From Phialophora verrucosa (Eukaryota > Ascomycota > Eurotiomycetes > Chaetothyriales > Herpotrichiellaceae), in NCBI GenBank assembly GCA_002099365.1, contig MSED01000013.1, positions 434,001 through 498,000 on the forward strand: DNA of 64,000 bases. The letters are read 5' to 3'. Position 1 is the stretch's first letter; each line of letters begins with the position of its first letter. Of the stretch, positions 1-11,279 are shown piece by piece. The notes under the pieces were generated by a model. The model saw only the letters and a list, made by a program, of their open reading frames with translations. It had not been told where the DNA came from and ran no database searches. The position numbers and the translations under genes were made by a program.

Positions 1-953
1 ATCCACTCTGGCGCAACGGGCATGTAGGCAGAACTTATTGCCCACAGCGTCGCCAGCCTCTCGCTGGTCCATTCGCCGAACGGCATGACGGTTCTTTCGA
101 GCTTCTTGCAGGCCAACTCCGTAGCGTTGTACATCATCACCAGAAGATGTTGCAGACGGACACGCTCATCGGTGACCGGATCGTCGAGTCGAAGGAGGAT
201 ATCCATATGAGCTCTGGCCGCTGTGGTATCGCCCGCCATACATTCTGCCTCGTAGAGAGTGCGGATGTGCAATCTCAAAGCAGCCAGAGATTCTGGAGAT
301 GATTCAGCATGGTCTTTCAACTCTTCTCGCAACAGTTTGATGCTTTTGGCTCGCATTTTGAGTCTTGCCACCGACAGCGTCTGTGTGGTTTCAGGCGAGT
401 TGAGACGTACGATGGGAGGAATGTGGCCACACAACCAACCAAGAGCGGCGCCTTCACTCATGTCCCGGAACAACTGGATGTTGAGAATGAAATTCGAACC
501 GCCTATAACCCTGTCCGAACGCTCATAGTTGACCAGTTTGGGGCCTCCTGCAGTAAGTCGTCGGAAGAACGGTGGAGAGAAAACGTTCGGGAGCATGACA
601 TCCCTAGCATAAGCAATGATGCGGTTGATCTCGGGAGTGATTTTGACCGGATAGGCGTTGAAGGGATCTGAAGATCCGTGAAAGTTATGTAGAAGCAAGA
701 TGATTTCGCGGGACTGCGGACGGGTGTGGATCCCCCATTTTCCCGCAGTGGTGGAAAGCCTTCTTTCATCTTCGTGCTGCTCGTCTTGCTGTCGCTTCAG
801 CTGCTGCTGGACTTTGAGCCAGGTCCGTCTCTGATGCGAGAACCTGGCCGCATGGGCTTTGATCTCGGCATTCTCGAGCTCCTTTTCGCGGATAGGCTTC
901 TCCCCCTTCGAGGGAGCCAGGAATGTGAAACTACTTTGACCGATTAACACCAT
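1..953 (-). CDS. Fungal_trans_2-type regulator-like protein, 3' part cut by window edge
   Basis: An open frame runs from an ATG at 953 to the left edge without a stop (317 codons seen; the C-terminus lies outside). The N-terminus carries a short basic stretch with AHAARFSH at residues 33–40, followed by a Gln/Arg/Glu-rich helix. The rest looks like the helical 'fungal-specific transcription factor' domain of proteins often annotated as tachykinin-like or Fungal_trans_2. No Zn2Cys6 cluster is present, so DNA binding is not evident and any regulatory role is inferred from the family. It shares architecture with the genes at 5431–7312 and 54248–55939. No intron is needed in the visible part. Confidence 0.72.
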   Translation of the reverse strand, partial: MVLIGQSSFTFLAPSKGEKPIREKELENAEIKAHAARFSHQRRTWLKVQQQLKRQQDEQHEDERRLSTTAGKWGIHTRPQSREIILLLHNFHGSSDPFNAYPVKITPEINRIIAYARDVMLPNVFSPPFFRRLTAGGPKLVNYERSDRVIGGSNFILNIQLFRDMSEGAALGWLCGHIPPIVRLNSPETTQTLSVARLKMRAKSIKLLREELKDHAESSPESLAALRLHIRTLYEAECMAGDTTAARAHMDILLRLDDPVTDERVRLQHLLVMMYNATELACKKLERTVMPFGEWTSERLATLWAISSAYMPVAPEW

Positions 954-1932
954 CTTCGTTGCAGTGTTATAACAGCAGCTAGCGACAAAGTGCTGTACCC
1001 ATTTCGAAGTGCAGTGGCTTTAGAAATCCAATATGGTGGGGTTTGAATTCTTTGTGGGCTGAGGATTTATTATCCGGATCGCGAACGCCAAATCATGCTT
1101 ATCGGTACCGAGACATGAGTGCTCTGTGTGTAGGATTTTGTGAACAGTTCGGCCAAAGGGGGATCGCTTCGCGGGGACAACGCTCGGCTCACAGCCGGTG
1201 GCGGCCTAGATAGGCAAGTGTAGTTCTGAATACAGAAAAAGGCAGGGATTGTTTGTACATTGTCGGGACTTAGCTAATCATACGAGGCCTTCGTCGTCTG
1301 GTTGGCCATGATACTCGCAGCATGAGGAGTTCCTTCAGCAGAGGACGAGGGGCTAAAGATGGTGAGCTGCATAGACCGGTGGTGTGACGATCTGCTTAGG
1401 GCGAGATGAGGCAGCGGAGACCGTTTGAGCTGACCGATGGCAGTTTTGAAGCAGCCACATCTACTCGAGTCTTGCAAGTGTTTTCCAAAAGCTGCTGCAG
1501 CCGACGTAAGGACATCCCAGCGTTCGTTCGATTGTCTCGGAAGCGGGATTTTTCCAGTGCCGCGCGAGGCGCAAACGTGGGAACGAGTGGCTGCTTGAGG
1601 CTGGTCCATGTCGAGAAGAGTATGATGGAGACGGTGAAAAGCGAGGGGGCAGGCGACGTGTCAATGAAGGAACTTCCGGTTCTGGCAGCATGATCTCCTT
1701 AAGCCGGGAAGGTGCAGCGTTTGGCCACGAAGTATTGCTATGAGCAAGAGGCGTTGACATCGGGAGGGCAAATGCTGTTGACGAGCTTTTGAAGAAATAC
1801 AATCCATGATACCCCTATTAGAGTTATGTACAGCTTCTCATCCTTACATCATCAGACCCTGCTGTTTTTGGAAAAAAGGTTATGCACAGGTTGTTACCGG
1901 AGCTTGCGGCAGTCGATATAGAAGTAGACTCG
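954..1932. other. Intergenic stretch, no supported gene
   Basis: Upstream of the minus-strand regulator at 1–953 and downstream of the Zn2Cys6 factor. Overlapping open frames of about 95–113 codons occur on both strands near 1274–1802, but they have biased Ser/Pro/Arg composition and match no family I know. I see no RNA gene or repeat. Confidence 0.5.
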
Positions 1933-4501
1933 TCATGATTGCTGACCGGGTGGCATACTGATCAAAGGCCACGTTAGTGGCCCGGGACCATCAAAGTAGT
2001 GATTTGGAGAGAATGCCATTGAAGGATCGCCGCCTCCACCAAGCCCTGCGGCGCCTCCAACGCCGTTCTGGTTCTGCGGTGGCGTCTGATAGCCCACATA
2101 GAAGTTCCCCGAGTCGTTAAGCAGGGACGCCAAAGAAGTAGGAATCGGTGGATAGGTCCCCGGAGACGAGAGACCGTTTGTTGTCGCTTGGGAGAAGGTC
2201 GGATAGATTGGCGACGCGAGGGCCGATCCTTGTCCGGGTATTTGTCCTTGTGCTTGTGGTTGGGGCAGAAGTGGGTATGTTGCTGGCCAGGACTGCTGAT
2301 GGCTGAAGGGGGACTGTGGGGTGTTCTGGGGTAGGATTTGGGATTGCATAAACATGGATTGAGGGAAGCTGTTTCTGTGCTTCAGAGAATTCGGGTTGGA
2401 AGGCTCTTGAAAAGAAATGGCCTGCTGCTCGACATTCACAGCTGGGCTGGTACTGGAGCCATTAGCGGGGCTGATGGGCTTTTGCGTGCCGTTTGGCTTG
2501 GAAGGCTGGTCCACCATCAGTCTACGATAGTCGTCCTCAAGGGCTTGAACGCGAGGCTGAAATTGTCTTTGTAAATGGTTTCCCGTCCCTTTCAGAAGTC
2601 AGTCATCGCCGTGCTCCTACTGGATGAATATTTTACTTACTCAGCACCAGGTCAGCATACGCCATCAACGACGTCCAGCCCTTCAGCTCATTTCTCATTG
2701 CCTCAAACTGTTCAACAGTCACGGGAGCTTTCCTTCTTCGGTAGACATAGAGTGTGATGCCGAAGCCGGTGGCATATGCCAATGTCGAATGCCACGTGAA
2801 GTCCACGCCTTTGTACCTGCTCGATAAGATGTGAAAGCTTTGCAAGAGCCGCTTGGCAGATTTATGGCAGATGTCCAGGTGTTTTTCAATCACCTCGGGA
2901 TCTTCACTGGTGCAACACACCGGATGATGCAGATTTAATTGATATTCAGCGGCCCATGTCTCAAAGAGTAGAGTTGCCACCACCAGATTGACGTGCCTGT
3001 TAGGCTCCGACCTCATAGAATCATCCCAGTCCTGCCGCCAGGCAATTATCTTTGCGTTCAGAGCCTCGACGGTTCGGAGATAGTCAGCAGCAGGCTTCCG
3101 TACCGCGACAATATGGTTGTGCAATTCTGTTAGAAGCGGTAGGAGCTTGGCTAGGTGTAGACACGGCCAGAAGTCACATTGACCCGACAGCTCTGGAATA
3201 ATTCCGTGCTTGGATATCTCCGAGTCTTTAATAGGCTTGGGTAGGGGCAAGTCAAGGTGCTGGAACTGCCATGGTGCAGGCAAACCTACCCGGCAACCTG
3301 TCGTCACACAGACCCCTAATATCGAGTGGAAGACTCGCTTGCGCAGCTCTTTCGACAGTGGATCGGTCTCGTCGTCGGGAAGACGGGTCTTGTCTGGATC
3401 TCGATGGTACTCGAGTTCTATTGCCCGTAAGAGGACCTCGTGGCAGTAGTTCCAAGACATTCCTGGCTTGGGCAGGTTGCGAAAGTGAACGATGATCAAG
3501 GCCATGGCTTGCATTGACGCCAGTGACGGGTCATGGAGCAGTTCACGATAGTGTCCTAGGGCGTAGTGGAAGTAGCGGTGCGACTCCTCAAACTTTTCAG
3601 CCGAATGAAGGTAATTTCGCACTGCCGTCTGGTGTGCGATGATTGCGAAAACAATGACCACCTGGACCCGCTCAGCGGCAGTGAGTGTCTCCGGCTGGTC
3701 GTAAAACGTATTGACGAGATCCATAAAGCTGGGTCTGTGAACCACCGGTACATATTGTGACATGATGACCAGGAAGTGATTCGAGTCGCGCAGGGCTTCT
3801 TCTTTCGGTGGTAGCTTCGGATCTCCAACTCGTTGGTAGCCATAGATGGTATTGACAATCGAAGTTCTGGAGAGGTTGAATTTGTTCATAATCTCCTCCG
3901 GGTAGTCTTTCATCATGTCGCACTCCCAGGCGGCAATGTCGACGGTACCATCCATGATATCAACAACAGTTCCCTTGACCGGACCAGAATGGAGTGGCTC
4001 AGAATGATCGGGCGCAGGCCAGCCAACATACTTCGCGTCCGGCACCGATACTGTAGATGGTGCTGAATACAGCGTGGCATGGGATATTGAACCTCTGGAG
4101 GTCGCCGCGAGCCCGACACCACTTGGCTCTGCATGCTGTATTGGGCCGTACCTTTGCTGGTACGCGGCCAATTGGTCTCTCAGGAACGACAGTTCATTTT
4201 CTGTACGGTCCGACTCTCCTCTTTCGCGTGCATGACCCGTGACTCGGTCGGTGGTGTAGCACCGTAACGCCTTCTGGCGACAAGGTTGACACGCCACGGG
4301 ATCACTATCACACTTCATTTTCCTCTCTTTACACCGATCGCAGGCCTGGCCGGTCCGCGAGGCGGCCGCCAGCTTCTTTCGGACCGCATCGCTGTACTGG
4401 GCTGGAACTTCGGCGACGGTCTTGATTTTCTTCGTGGGCGGAGCACTGTCATCGGTGGTTGTGGAAGAAGGAGTCGGCCTCTTTGAAGGAGCCGTGTCCA
4501 T
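1933..4501 (-). CDS. Zn2Cys6 fungal transcription factor
   Basis: Two exons, 4501..2641 and 2588..1933, joined across a 52-nt intron with a GTAAGT donor and TGAAAG acceptor; the spliced frame gives 838 residues. The N-terminus is Ser/Thr/Pro-rich with a KKIK basic patch. A binuclear zinc cluster follows with cysteines 54, 57, 64, 71, 74 and 81 (C-x2-C-x6-C-x6-C-x2-C-x6-C). A Glu/Leu-rich linker, then a middle homology region of the Fungal_trans type, spans roughly residues 200–500. The second exon adds a Gln/Pro/Asn/Gly-rich tail typical of an activation region. It is expected to be a nuclear DNA-binding regulator. Targets cannot be told from the window, and no pathway cluster lies next to it. 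Confidence 0.9.
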
Positions 4502-5430
4502 GGGAGGACGTGTTGACGAGAATCGACCTCAACTGAGTGTGACACGGTCCCTGGCAAGAGGACAAATGGCCAATGCCGTGCAGCGAGCGCATATCAACTC
4601 GCTACTCGACGACGCAAGATTGTCAAGTATGAGACACAACAGATACGACTCTTGAGGAGCGTGGCGCGATCGCCATCATCAATCCTGCATGTCTTCAGGA
4701 CTGCTTTGCTGCACGTGCGGCACCAAAACTGGGCTGGGGGGAAGTTGGTGGTGCAGGCGGTGCGGGAAAGGTGCGGGAAAGCTGCCGTGACGCACTCAAG
4801 GGGCAAAGTGGTCGAGCTTGCGGGGGGCTGCCCAATGGGAGTTTATAGGGAACTCTAGGCGTTTTGCCGCCCCTCGATAGCCGAACTCCAAATCTGCGGC
4901 AGCCCACAATCAAGAGCCCGCAGCCCGATTCCCCTTCGGAAAGCTAATGAGTTGGCGCCTAAAGTGGCCTTCCCTATCAGTAAACACTCTCGTCCCGCAA
5001 TACTTTGACATTGACAAGGATTCTATATGAACCTGCCTTTTCAGATTTTGAAATCTATCACGAGCTACCTTTCCGGAGGGCAAACAATGCACCGCATCAA
5101 TTGAAATGTGACGGTATTCCTGATCCATTGCACTCGCGTCGCGACGGCAAGCTACACCGTTTCCGACACCGTGCTGTTGTTACGATGGGAACCACCACCT
5201 CATTACCGGCTTGAACAACTCCAGGCCCCGTAATAAATTCCATCAGGCTTAGAAACCGCTCCGGCCGACATTTGCTGTGGCGACAATGGCTGACTATATC
5301 ATGCGCGCCTGTGTTAAGTTCCAGAAGACTGCTGGGTTCGCCTGTTGTCTGTCAACTTTTGACGGAAAGTCGCTGCAATTTGCGTTCAAGGTGTAACCTT
5401 CAAGCTGTGCTCAATATTTGACGTTGATCT
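4502..5430. other. Intergenic region, promoter side of the Zn2Cys6 gene
   Basis: No coding frame here is convincing. An 11-bp unit, gtgcgggaaag, occurs twice in direct tandem near 4760–4781, about 260 bp upstream of the Zn2Cys6 start codon. It could be a paired regulatory site, but nothing more supports that. Only short random frames are seen otherwise. Confidence 0.4.
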
Positions 5431-7312
5431 TCAGGAGAATAATTCGAGAGAATCATCTTGGATACTATGATCCAGTCCGCGATCAGGACCAAGCCCAGGG
5501 CCATTTGTATCGATGTCCTGCCACGAGATTGCGGTGAAAGCTTCCCTAGCCAGGGGATCAAGCAGGTAACCCCACCAAATATACCTTCTTACCAAGCTCT
5601 TGTAGAATTCCCAGTTTCTTAACCTCTCATCAGAGCGAATGAGGGCTTCAAGGCGCTGGATATACTGAGGTCGGAAGACTGTGTGGGAGGTGGAGGCAGC
5701 CGCTGCGAGCATGACACACCACGCCAAAAAGTCCCGGTCAATCCCTGATGGTCTGTCGCTCACGTATTTGTCCAGGGTGCGACTGAGGTCATAAAAGAGC
5801 GGTTGCTTGACGCTTGATTGCTCGGGGATGGGGAAGAGCACTAGATCACTGTAGATGAGTGCTGACAGTCGGCAGAGCTCGAACTGTATGTCAGCTAAGC
5901 TGGTCTGCTCTGGGGTAAGCGGTTCGAACCAGCATAGCCTGTGCTGCACGGCAAGCCTGATTCGTGCCACGTCCCAACTATTGATTCCGGTTAGCCTACG
6001 TAAATATTAATAGATGGAATAATCTATGAAGCCGAGAACTCACATTGTGGGCGGTGACGATCCCCCTCGATGACAGTGATCCAGTGCCACAGTAGCTTCA
6101 CACATCAGAAAGAGCGTTTGACGCATCTCTTCGTGCTGTAACTCGCCGAAACCAGATCCAATTACTTGCATCATTTGGGCGGCAGTGTGATCGAGGATGT
6201 GCTCGCCAGTACGTTGTAAGGATTCTGGGACGGCCGCAGGCCATGCCCACCCTGGCCGGACACCCAGTCGAGTAGAGACGATTGTGTCAAGACTATGGTA
6301 ATATTACTAAGAAGAGGTTCGGTTTCAGGGAACGCGATGGACTTACTACGTCAGGACAATACGCTGGAAAGGCAGGGTTAGCGCGTCGATACCGCCTCTC
6401 AGCTGTACCAATGATCGCACGGCCTGGACGCGCTCTGGAATGATATCAAGATGACCCATAGCGTGAAGGTTTTGGGCTGTTGCGAGGGGTGATTTGGGGT
6501 GTCGAGTAGAAGTCCAGTCGTAGTTCGGCCCTGAAACGTAGGCCAGCAGTGCTGAAGCATAAATTAGGGTGTCGGATGGAGTGGTATTTATCCGTTGAAC
6601 CTCCTGATTGAAGAGCTCTACAGCTCGTTTCTCATGGACATCATTAATCGCCTGTATACGTCTCCGGTTCTGTTCCGTTAACGAGATCATAGGACTCAAT
6701 TGGAATTTGGCAGCGGCCACAATCTGAGCTTCGAGAAGGAATCCAAATTCTCGACCGAGCCTGCGTCGGTTGGCACGGTGAGTAGGTAGAGAGGTGGTAG
6801 GAGCGGCTGGGACAAATGACGGGAACGCATAGTCGTATGCTGCAAAGTGTGGTCAGTATCCTGCACAGGAATCTTTTGTACTGAAACATACCGAAGTCGA
6901 GAATCGAGTAAATGAAATTGTCTAATCCCTTCACAGGAGCACTGTCGAAAGGATCTACTTGGCCTTGACCCAAGCTGGACGCTGAGACAGCATATAGTTG
7001 TTTTCTGTTCACTGGTGTATCATCATCTTCATCTTCCTCCTTCAGAACCTTGGGCCGTCGCTTGGAACTCCCATATGATTGTCGTATGGCAAGCGCACCG
7101 GGGGAACCGAACAACGCCGCAAACTTGGTTCCGGTACGGCCGCTTGGTTCATGCTTCACGATACCAGCTTTCTGGGGAGGACGCCTGGACACTCGGGCAG
7201 CGTGCGCTCGTGCTTCTGCGGCTTGCAACTCGCGCTCACGTTGCGACAGCGCATTCTTGTCGCCCGGGACGTTGATAAAGACAATTTTGTCGGTCTTTTT
7301 GGCAGGAGACAT
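5431..7312 (-). CDS. Fungal_trans_2-type regulator-like protein (tachykinin-like family)
   Basis: Four exons, 7312..6892, 6839..6347, 6292..6044 and 5977..5431, keep one frame of 569 residues. Introns are 52, 54 and 66 nt with GTATGT, GTAAGT and GTGAGT donors. The start MSPAKKTDKIVFINVPGD is typical of a fungal family described as fungal-specific transcription factor domain proteins without a zinc cluster. The basic AHAARVSRR motif at residues 36–44 matches AHAARFSH in the protein at 1–953. An acidic stretch and a KRRPK patch near residue 90 may be a nuclear signal. The remainder is helical. The function is unknown; a regulatory role is inferred only from the family. Confidence 0.82.
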
Positions 7313-8037
7313 GTGGCAGGGGAGAGAGCCGGGCGCGAGGCTTTATCATGCTGCGCAGGCGAGGTTGCGAGCCGGTCTGTTCCCCGAAAAGAATCTTGGT
7401 GCCAACAGATAGTCAATCAGCACGTTCGGACTCTTTGCGAGTAGCGACCAGGCGTTGGCGAGGCAGCTTCCCGTAGGCCTATGCCTGTCGCTAATAGTTG
7501 TTACAGTGCTAGCAGCGTCGAAGTGTATGTTGCAGAGTGTCATGACAGAGTGACACGGTTTGAGAGAATCTGGGTTTCATGATCCGAAAGACTGCAGTCA
7601 GCTTGCCACGAGGACCGACTAACTAGAACACAAGAGGCTCTTCACATCTCCGAATCTTTTGCTAGGATGGAGGGATCAAATCTTCCGACGGCTGCGACAC
7701 TGCTAAAGTCTCGGCCGGAATCCTGGACATCTCGGTGGGTTGGTACGAAGTCATAGTACATCTTTCGGCCTCGCATCCCAGTCGCAGGCGAGCCGAGAAC
7801 CGACTGTATGGGTGAGCATCTAGCCCACTTCCTTAAACGACTAAGCCTGCTTGGCGTTATGCTTGGGTTGTTGCCAAAGTCGCCGTCGTTCACTGCATCC
7901 TCACTTGGCCTCCACGTGAGATGCAAGAGCTCGCTTTCTACTCAGCTGCTGATACAGCACGATGCGCATCTCATTTCATCTATGACTTTCGCTTCGCCCG
8001 GTAGGTCTTCTCCGGCCCCTCATGTCTCGTTTGCAGT
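7313..8037. promoter_or_regulatory. Divergent promoter region between the minus-strand regulator and NRDE2
   Basis: These 725 bp separate two divergently transcribed genes, so they should hold both promoters. A possible 5'-UTR intron lies at the right end: a GTAGGT donor near 8001 and a TTTGCAG acceptor ending at 8036, just before the NRDE2 ATG. The plus-strand frame starting at 7808 is in a different phase and resembles nothing known. Confidence 0.4.
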
Positions 8038-11000
8038 ATGTCTTCTCCCCATCAGAGCCACTCACGTTATGAATATCGGCCTTATTCCTCTGCTGTCACC
8101 AGAAAGAGCACTTCGATCTCTCGATCCGAATCACGCGCCAATAGTCAATCCTCCTTCTTTGTTGAAGACTGTAAAGGAGATAAGCAGATACTCTTATTTG
8201 GGTCACCGAACCGAAATTCAATTCCACGCTATCGACCAGCTGGTCATGGTCGCTTGTTAGGACTGGACTCGAAGTATCGCATCACAACTAGATCTGAGTC
8301 TTCACTTCAGGTGGAAGATGCAGAAAGTGATTCGACACGGAAATCCCGCAAAGAGAATCTACTTGCCAACTTTGTTGGTGACGATGAAGCCATGACAGAT
8401 GTTCAATACGGACCCAGCAACCCATTCGACCCGGGGCAAGATTTTGTCGCGTTCGGGCACGGCCAACGTCAGGAAAGGAGAAGGCTTGTAACAGATCCTT
8501 TGCGAACAGCTGCGGAAGAGGAAAGTGAGGAGTCTGAGTCAGATGTTGAAGAGGCACCCGCCACTGATGACCCCTTCGATACCTTCAAGAAAAATCCTAT
8601 CCACCAAAGACATCTCGAACTATCTAAAGCTACGGAGGAGCGACCTGACACTGCGTCAACATGGCTGGCTATGATCGAATTCCAGCACGTTCTTCTTGAG
8701 AATAACTTGGGCCACCCTCCATCGCCGCGGGACCTCAGCGAACTTAAGATATCACTATATGAGCAGGCTTTATCACGTGTCAAAGCCCCAGACGATCGGC
8801 ATGGCCTGATCATCGGCCTCATGCGAGAGGGAAGGGCAGTATGGGACGTAGAAAAGCAAGCCTCAAGATGGCGGGCATTTCTTGGCGATAATGCCTCATT
8901 CGATCTGTGGAAGCTCTATGTCGGGTTTGTCCAAACCAATTCGGTCAAATTCAGCTTTGAGGATTGTCTACAGACCCATATGAATTGGCTCAAAGCGTTT
9001 CGCGTGCCCAGGCCGGGGATCCCGGATTGCCAGAGAGACTCGAATTGTGTTTATATAATACTACGTCTGACGCTGCTCCTGTGGGAGGCAGGGTTCACTG
9101 AGCGAGCGGTCGGAATCTGGCAGGCACTTCTCGAATGGAACCTTTTCCACCCTCCCACTCAACACCTACAATCTGAGGACGCCATGTCAAGATTCCAAGC
9201 CTTTTGGGATAGGGAGGTGGCGCGCATTGGCGAGGAAGGCTCCAAGGGCTGGGTCTCGGATACAGATCTTGGGCTAGATCCTAGAGCCGACAAGTCATTC
9301 CAAACCGAAAACATGGACATTGAGCAGTGGGTTGCAGCCGAGATGGAGCTTGAAAAGACAGCAAGCTTACCTGCAAGGTCCCTCGATGAAGTCAGCGGGG
9401 ATGATTCGTATCGCATTGTCCTCTTTTCTGACGTTCAAGATGTTCTCTTTCGATCCTGTTCCAAATCTGGTCCCGGGCTGCTAGTAGACGGCTTTTTGCT
9501 GTTTGCAGGCCTGTCTCCAGTCACATCCTTCAACGACGCCAGGGGGTGGAAAGGTGATCCATTCATCTGCACCCAGTTGCCCAGTGGTTCTAGCCCCACA
9601 AAACTCGTCGGACAGGGAAGCCATGACTTCGGTATGTCTGTGCCGTACGAAGAAGTATCTTTTGCAGTCAAGCAATCTATTTGCCAAATATCTGAAAATC
9701 ACGGACCCCGTTCTGGAAGACTGCTCAACTCATATCCAGAGTTCGTGCGTAGGGTTATTGCTCAGGTCGCGGAAACGCGAGTTGAGGGTCACCTACTCGG
9801 TGGGATCATTGAATATGCTGTTGCTTTCGATGCGGGTATTGATCTCAAAGTCGCCAGGAAGCACGCTAAGTTGTTTCTCAAGGACAAAGATAGTCTCAAG
9901 CTTTACGACGCATATGCCTTGCTTGAATACCAGCTCGGAAACTTTGAGTCGGCTCAGAAAGTGTGGTCCACTGCGCTGTCAATGAGGATGTCGTTTGGCA
10001 AGGATGGACACATGCATGGATTCTATCTGTGGCGGAACTGGGCCTATTCCCTCATGTGCCGCGGACATTTTGAGCAGGCGAGGGCATTAATCAGCATGAC
10101 GGCCACCCAAGACTTCGATTTGGCGCGTTTCAATGCGGAGGGTTTGAACTTTCAACCACCCTCAGCAGCGGCGCTGGTCAAGGTCGAGCAATATGTCAAG
10201 CGACAGATCGATATTGCTGGCTCAAAATGTGAAGAAGGATCATTACGTGCCATGATCGATGTGCTGGCATATCACAAATACCTCAACAGCGGCTTGCGGC
10301 TCGACGTGGCCCTGGATGTCTACGAGCGCGGTATCAAGTTGTATGCAGGTGCCTCGAAATCGAAATCTGCTCTGATTGAAGGAATAAGCGAACAACGAGC
10401 ACGATTCATCTATGCACATGCTGTCACTTTCAAAAAAGATTTCAAGCCGCGAGTGCTCAGTGCCATCTTAGCGCAGTCCGTGCGAATATTCCCGGACAAC
10501 TTCGTTCTTCTGATACTCAATCATTACTTTTCGCAGAAGGCTGGAGCGGTTGACCGATTGCGCCAGGGCAACTTAATGGTGAAGTTACAACAAGACACCA
10601 ACATGAAAGAAAGTGTGGTTCCGTGCATCTTTGACGTGCTGGTTGAACTCAACAGACCTTCATACTCGGGAAGCACCAACCACAGCATTCGCTCGGCATT
10701 CAAGCGTGCTACTCAAGCCGGCTCCCCAGGCCACGATAGTGTAGAGATGTGGAAGGCATTTGTTCTATGGGAGACTTTTCTCATCACCCCGCAGGATTGG
10801 TTGAAAGGAGGCAGTGGTGGCAGGGTCAGACCCGCGCCGAAAGGTGATCCTACGACACCAGCGAATCAAGCTCGGGAGGCTTTGTATGCATCGCTACGTG
10901 CATGTCCATGGTCGAAGGAATTATGCATGCTGGCATTCAAACAAGCCCCACTGAGGGGTGCTCTTGGTGATGACGCATTGAAACAGGTTTATCAAACTAT

Positions 11001-11052
11001 GGTAGATCGAGGCATGCGGCTTCACATAGATATCTCTGACAGTTTGGACTAG
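8038..11052 (+). CDS. nrde2: NRDE-2 family nuclear RNA-surveillance/RNAi protein
   Basis: Single exon of 1,004 residues. The Ser/Arg-rich N-terminus leads to a conserved block reading GDKQILLFGSPNRNSIP and then GRLLGL, which in NRDE2 proteins lies in the region tied to the Mtr4-type exosome helicase. A second hallmark, NPIHQRHLELSKATEERP, begins near residue 190 and opens the long array of HAT/TPR-like helical repeats. Family members act in the nucleus in RNA surveillance, splicing control and genome stability, and in nematodes in nuclear RNAi. The start at 8038 is the first ATG after an in-frame stop. A TTTGCAG acceptor directly before it makes a 5'-UTR intron or a short upstream coding exon possible. 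Confidence 0.88.
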   Translation: MSSPHQSHSRYEYRPYSSAVTRKSTSISRSESRANSQSSFFVEDCKGDKQILLFGSPNRNSIPRYRPAGHGRLLGLDSKYRITTRSESSLQVEDAESDSTRKSRKENLLANFVGDDEAMTDVQYGPSNPFDPGQDFVAFGHGQRQERRRLVTDPLRTAAEEESEESESDVEEAPATDDPFDTFKKNPIHQRHLELSKATEERPDTASTWLAMIEFQHVLLENNLGHPPSPRDLSELKISLYEQALSRVKAPDDRHGLIIGLMREGRAVWDVEKQASRWRAFLGDNASFDLWKLYVGFVQTNSVKFSFEDCLQTHMNWLKAFRVPRPGIPDCQRDSNCVYIILRLTLLLWEAGFTERAVGIWQALLEWNLFHPPTQHLQSEDAMSRFQAFWDREVARIGEEGSKGWVSDTDLGLDPRADKSFQTENMDIEQWVAAEMELEKTASLPARSLDEVSGDDSYRIVLFSDVQDVLFRSCSKSGPGLLVDGFLLFAGLSPVTSFNDARGWKGDPFICTQLPSGSSPTKLVGQGSHDFGMSVPYEEVSFAVKQSICQISENHGPRSGRLLNSYPEFVRRVIAQVAETRVEGHLLGGIIEYAVAFDAGIDLKVARKHAKLFLKDKDSLKLYDAYALLEYQLGNFESAQKVWSTALSMRMSFGKDGHMHGFYLWRNWAYSLMCRGHFEQARALISMTATQDFDLARFNAEGLNFQPPSAAALVKVEQYVKRQIDIAGSKCEEGSLRAMIDVLAYHKYLNSGLRLDVALDVYERGIKLYAGASKSKSALIEGISEQRARFIYAHAVTFKKDFKPRVLSAILAQSVRIFPDNFVLLILNHYFSQKAGAVDRLRQGNLMVKLQQDTNMKESVVPCIFDVLVELNRPSYSGSTNHSIRSAFKRATQAGSPGHDSVEMWKAFVLWETFLITPQDWLKGGSGGRVRPAPKGDPTTPANQAREALYASLRACPWSKELCMLAFKQAPLRGALGDDALKQVYQTMVDRGMRLHIDISDSLD

Positions 11053-11279
11053 GAGTGTGCGGCGATCGCAAGGCTGAAATGACGAGGCTGAAGGGTCCAC
11101 CCTTGGTTGCATGAAATAAACCCCGCAATGTCCGATCTCCAAACATTTTTTCGTGCTTAATTGACGGTGAATTTTTCGAGGCGATCTTCACCTGGTGCTG
11201 ACCGCAGCTTGTGACTGTCGCCGTGTACCGCAAAGCTGATGGAACGACCGCAGCCATTAACTGATCTTTCTTCCACCCG

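Noticed and set aside
1274..1802. Minus- and plus-strand frames of about 100 codons
   Set aside because: They overlap in conflicting phases, lack known motifs and have no splice sites that extend them into a domain.
7808..8260. 150-codon frame overlapping the NRDE2 start
   Set aside because: It is out of phase with NRDE2 and shows no domain; it cannot be joined to NRDE2 with the splice sites seen.
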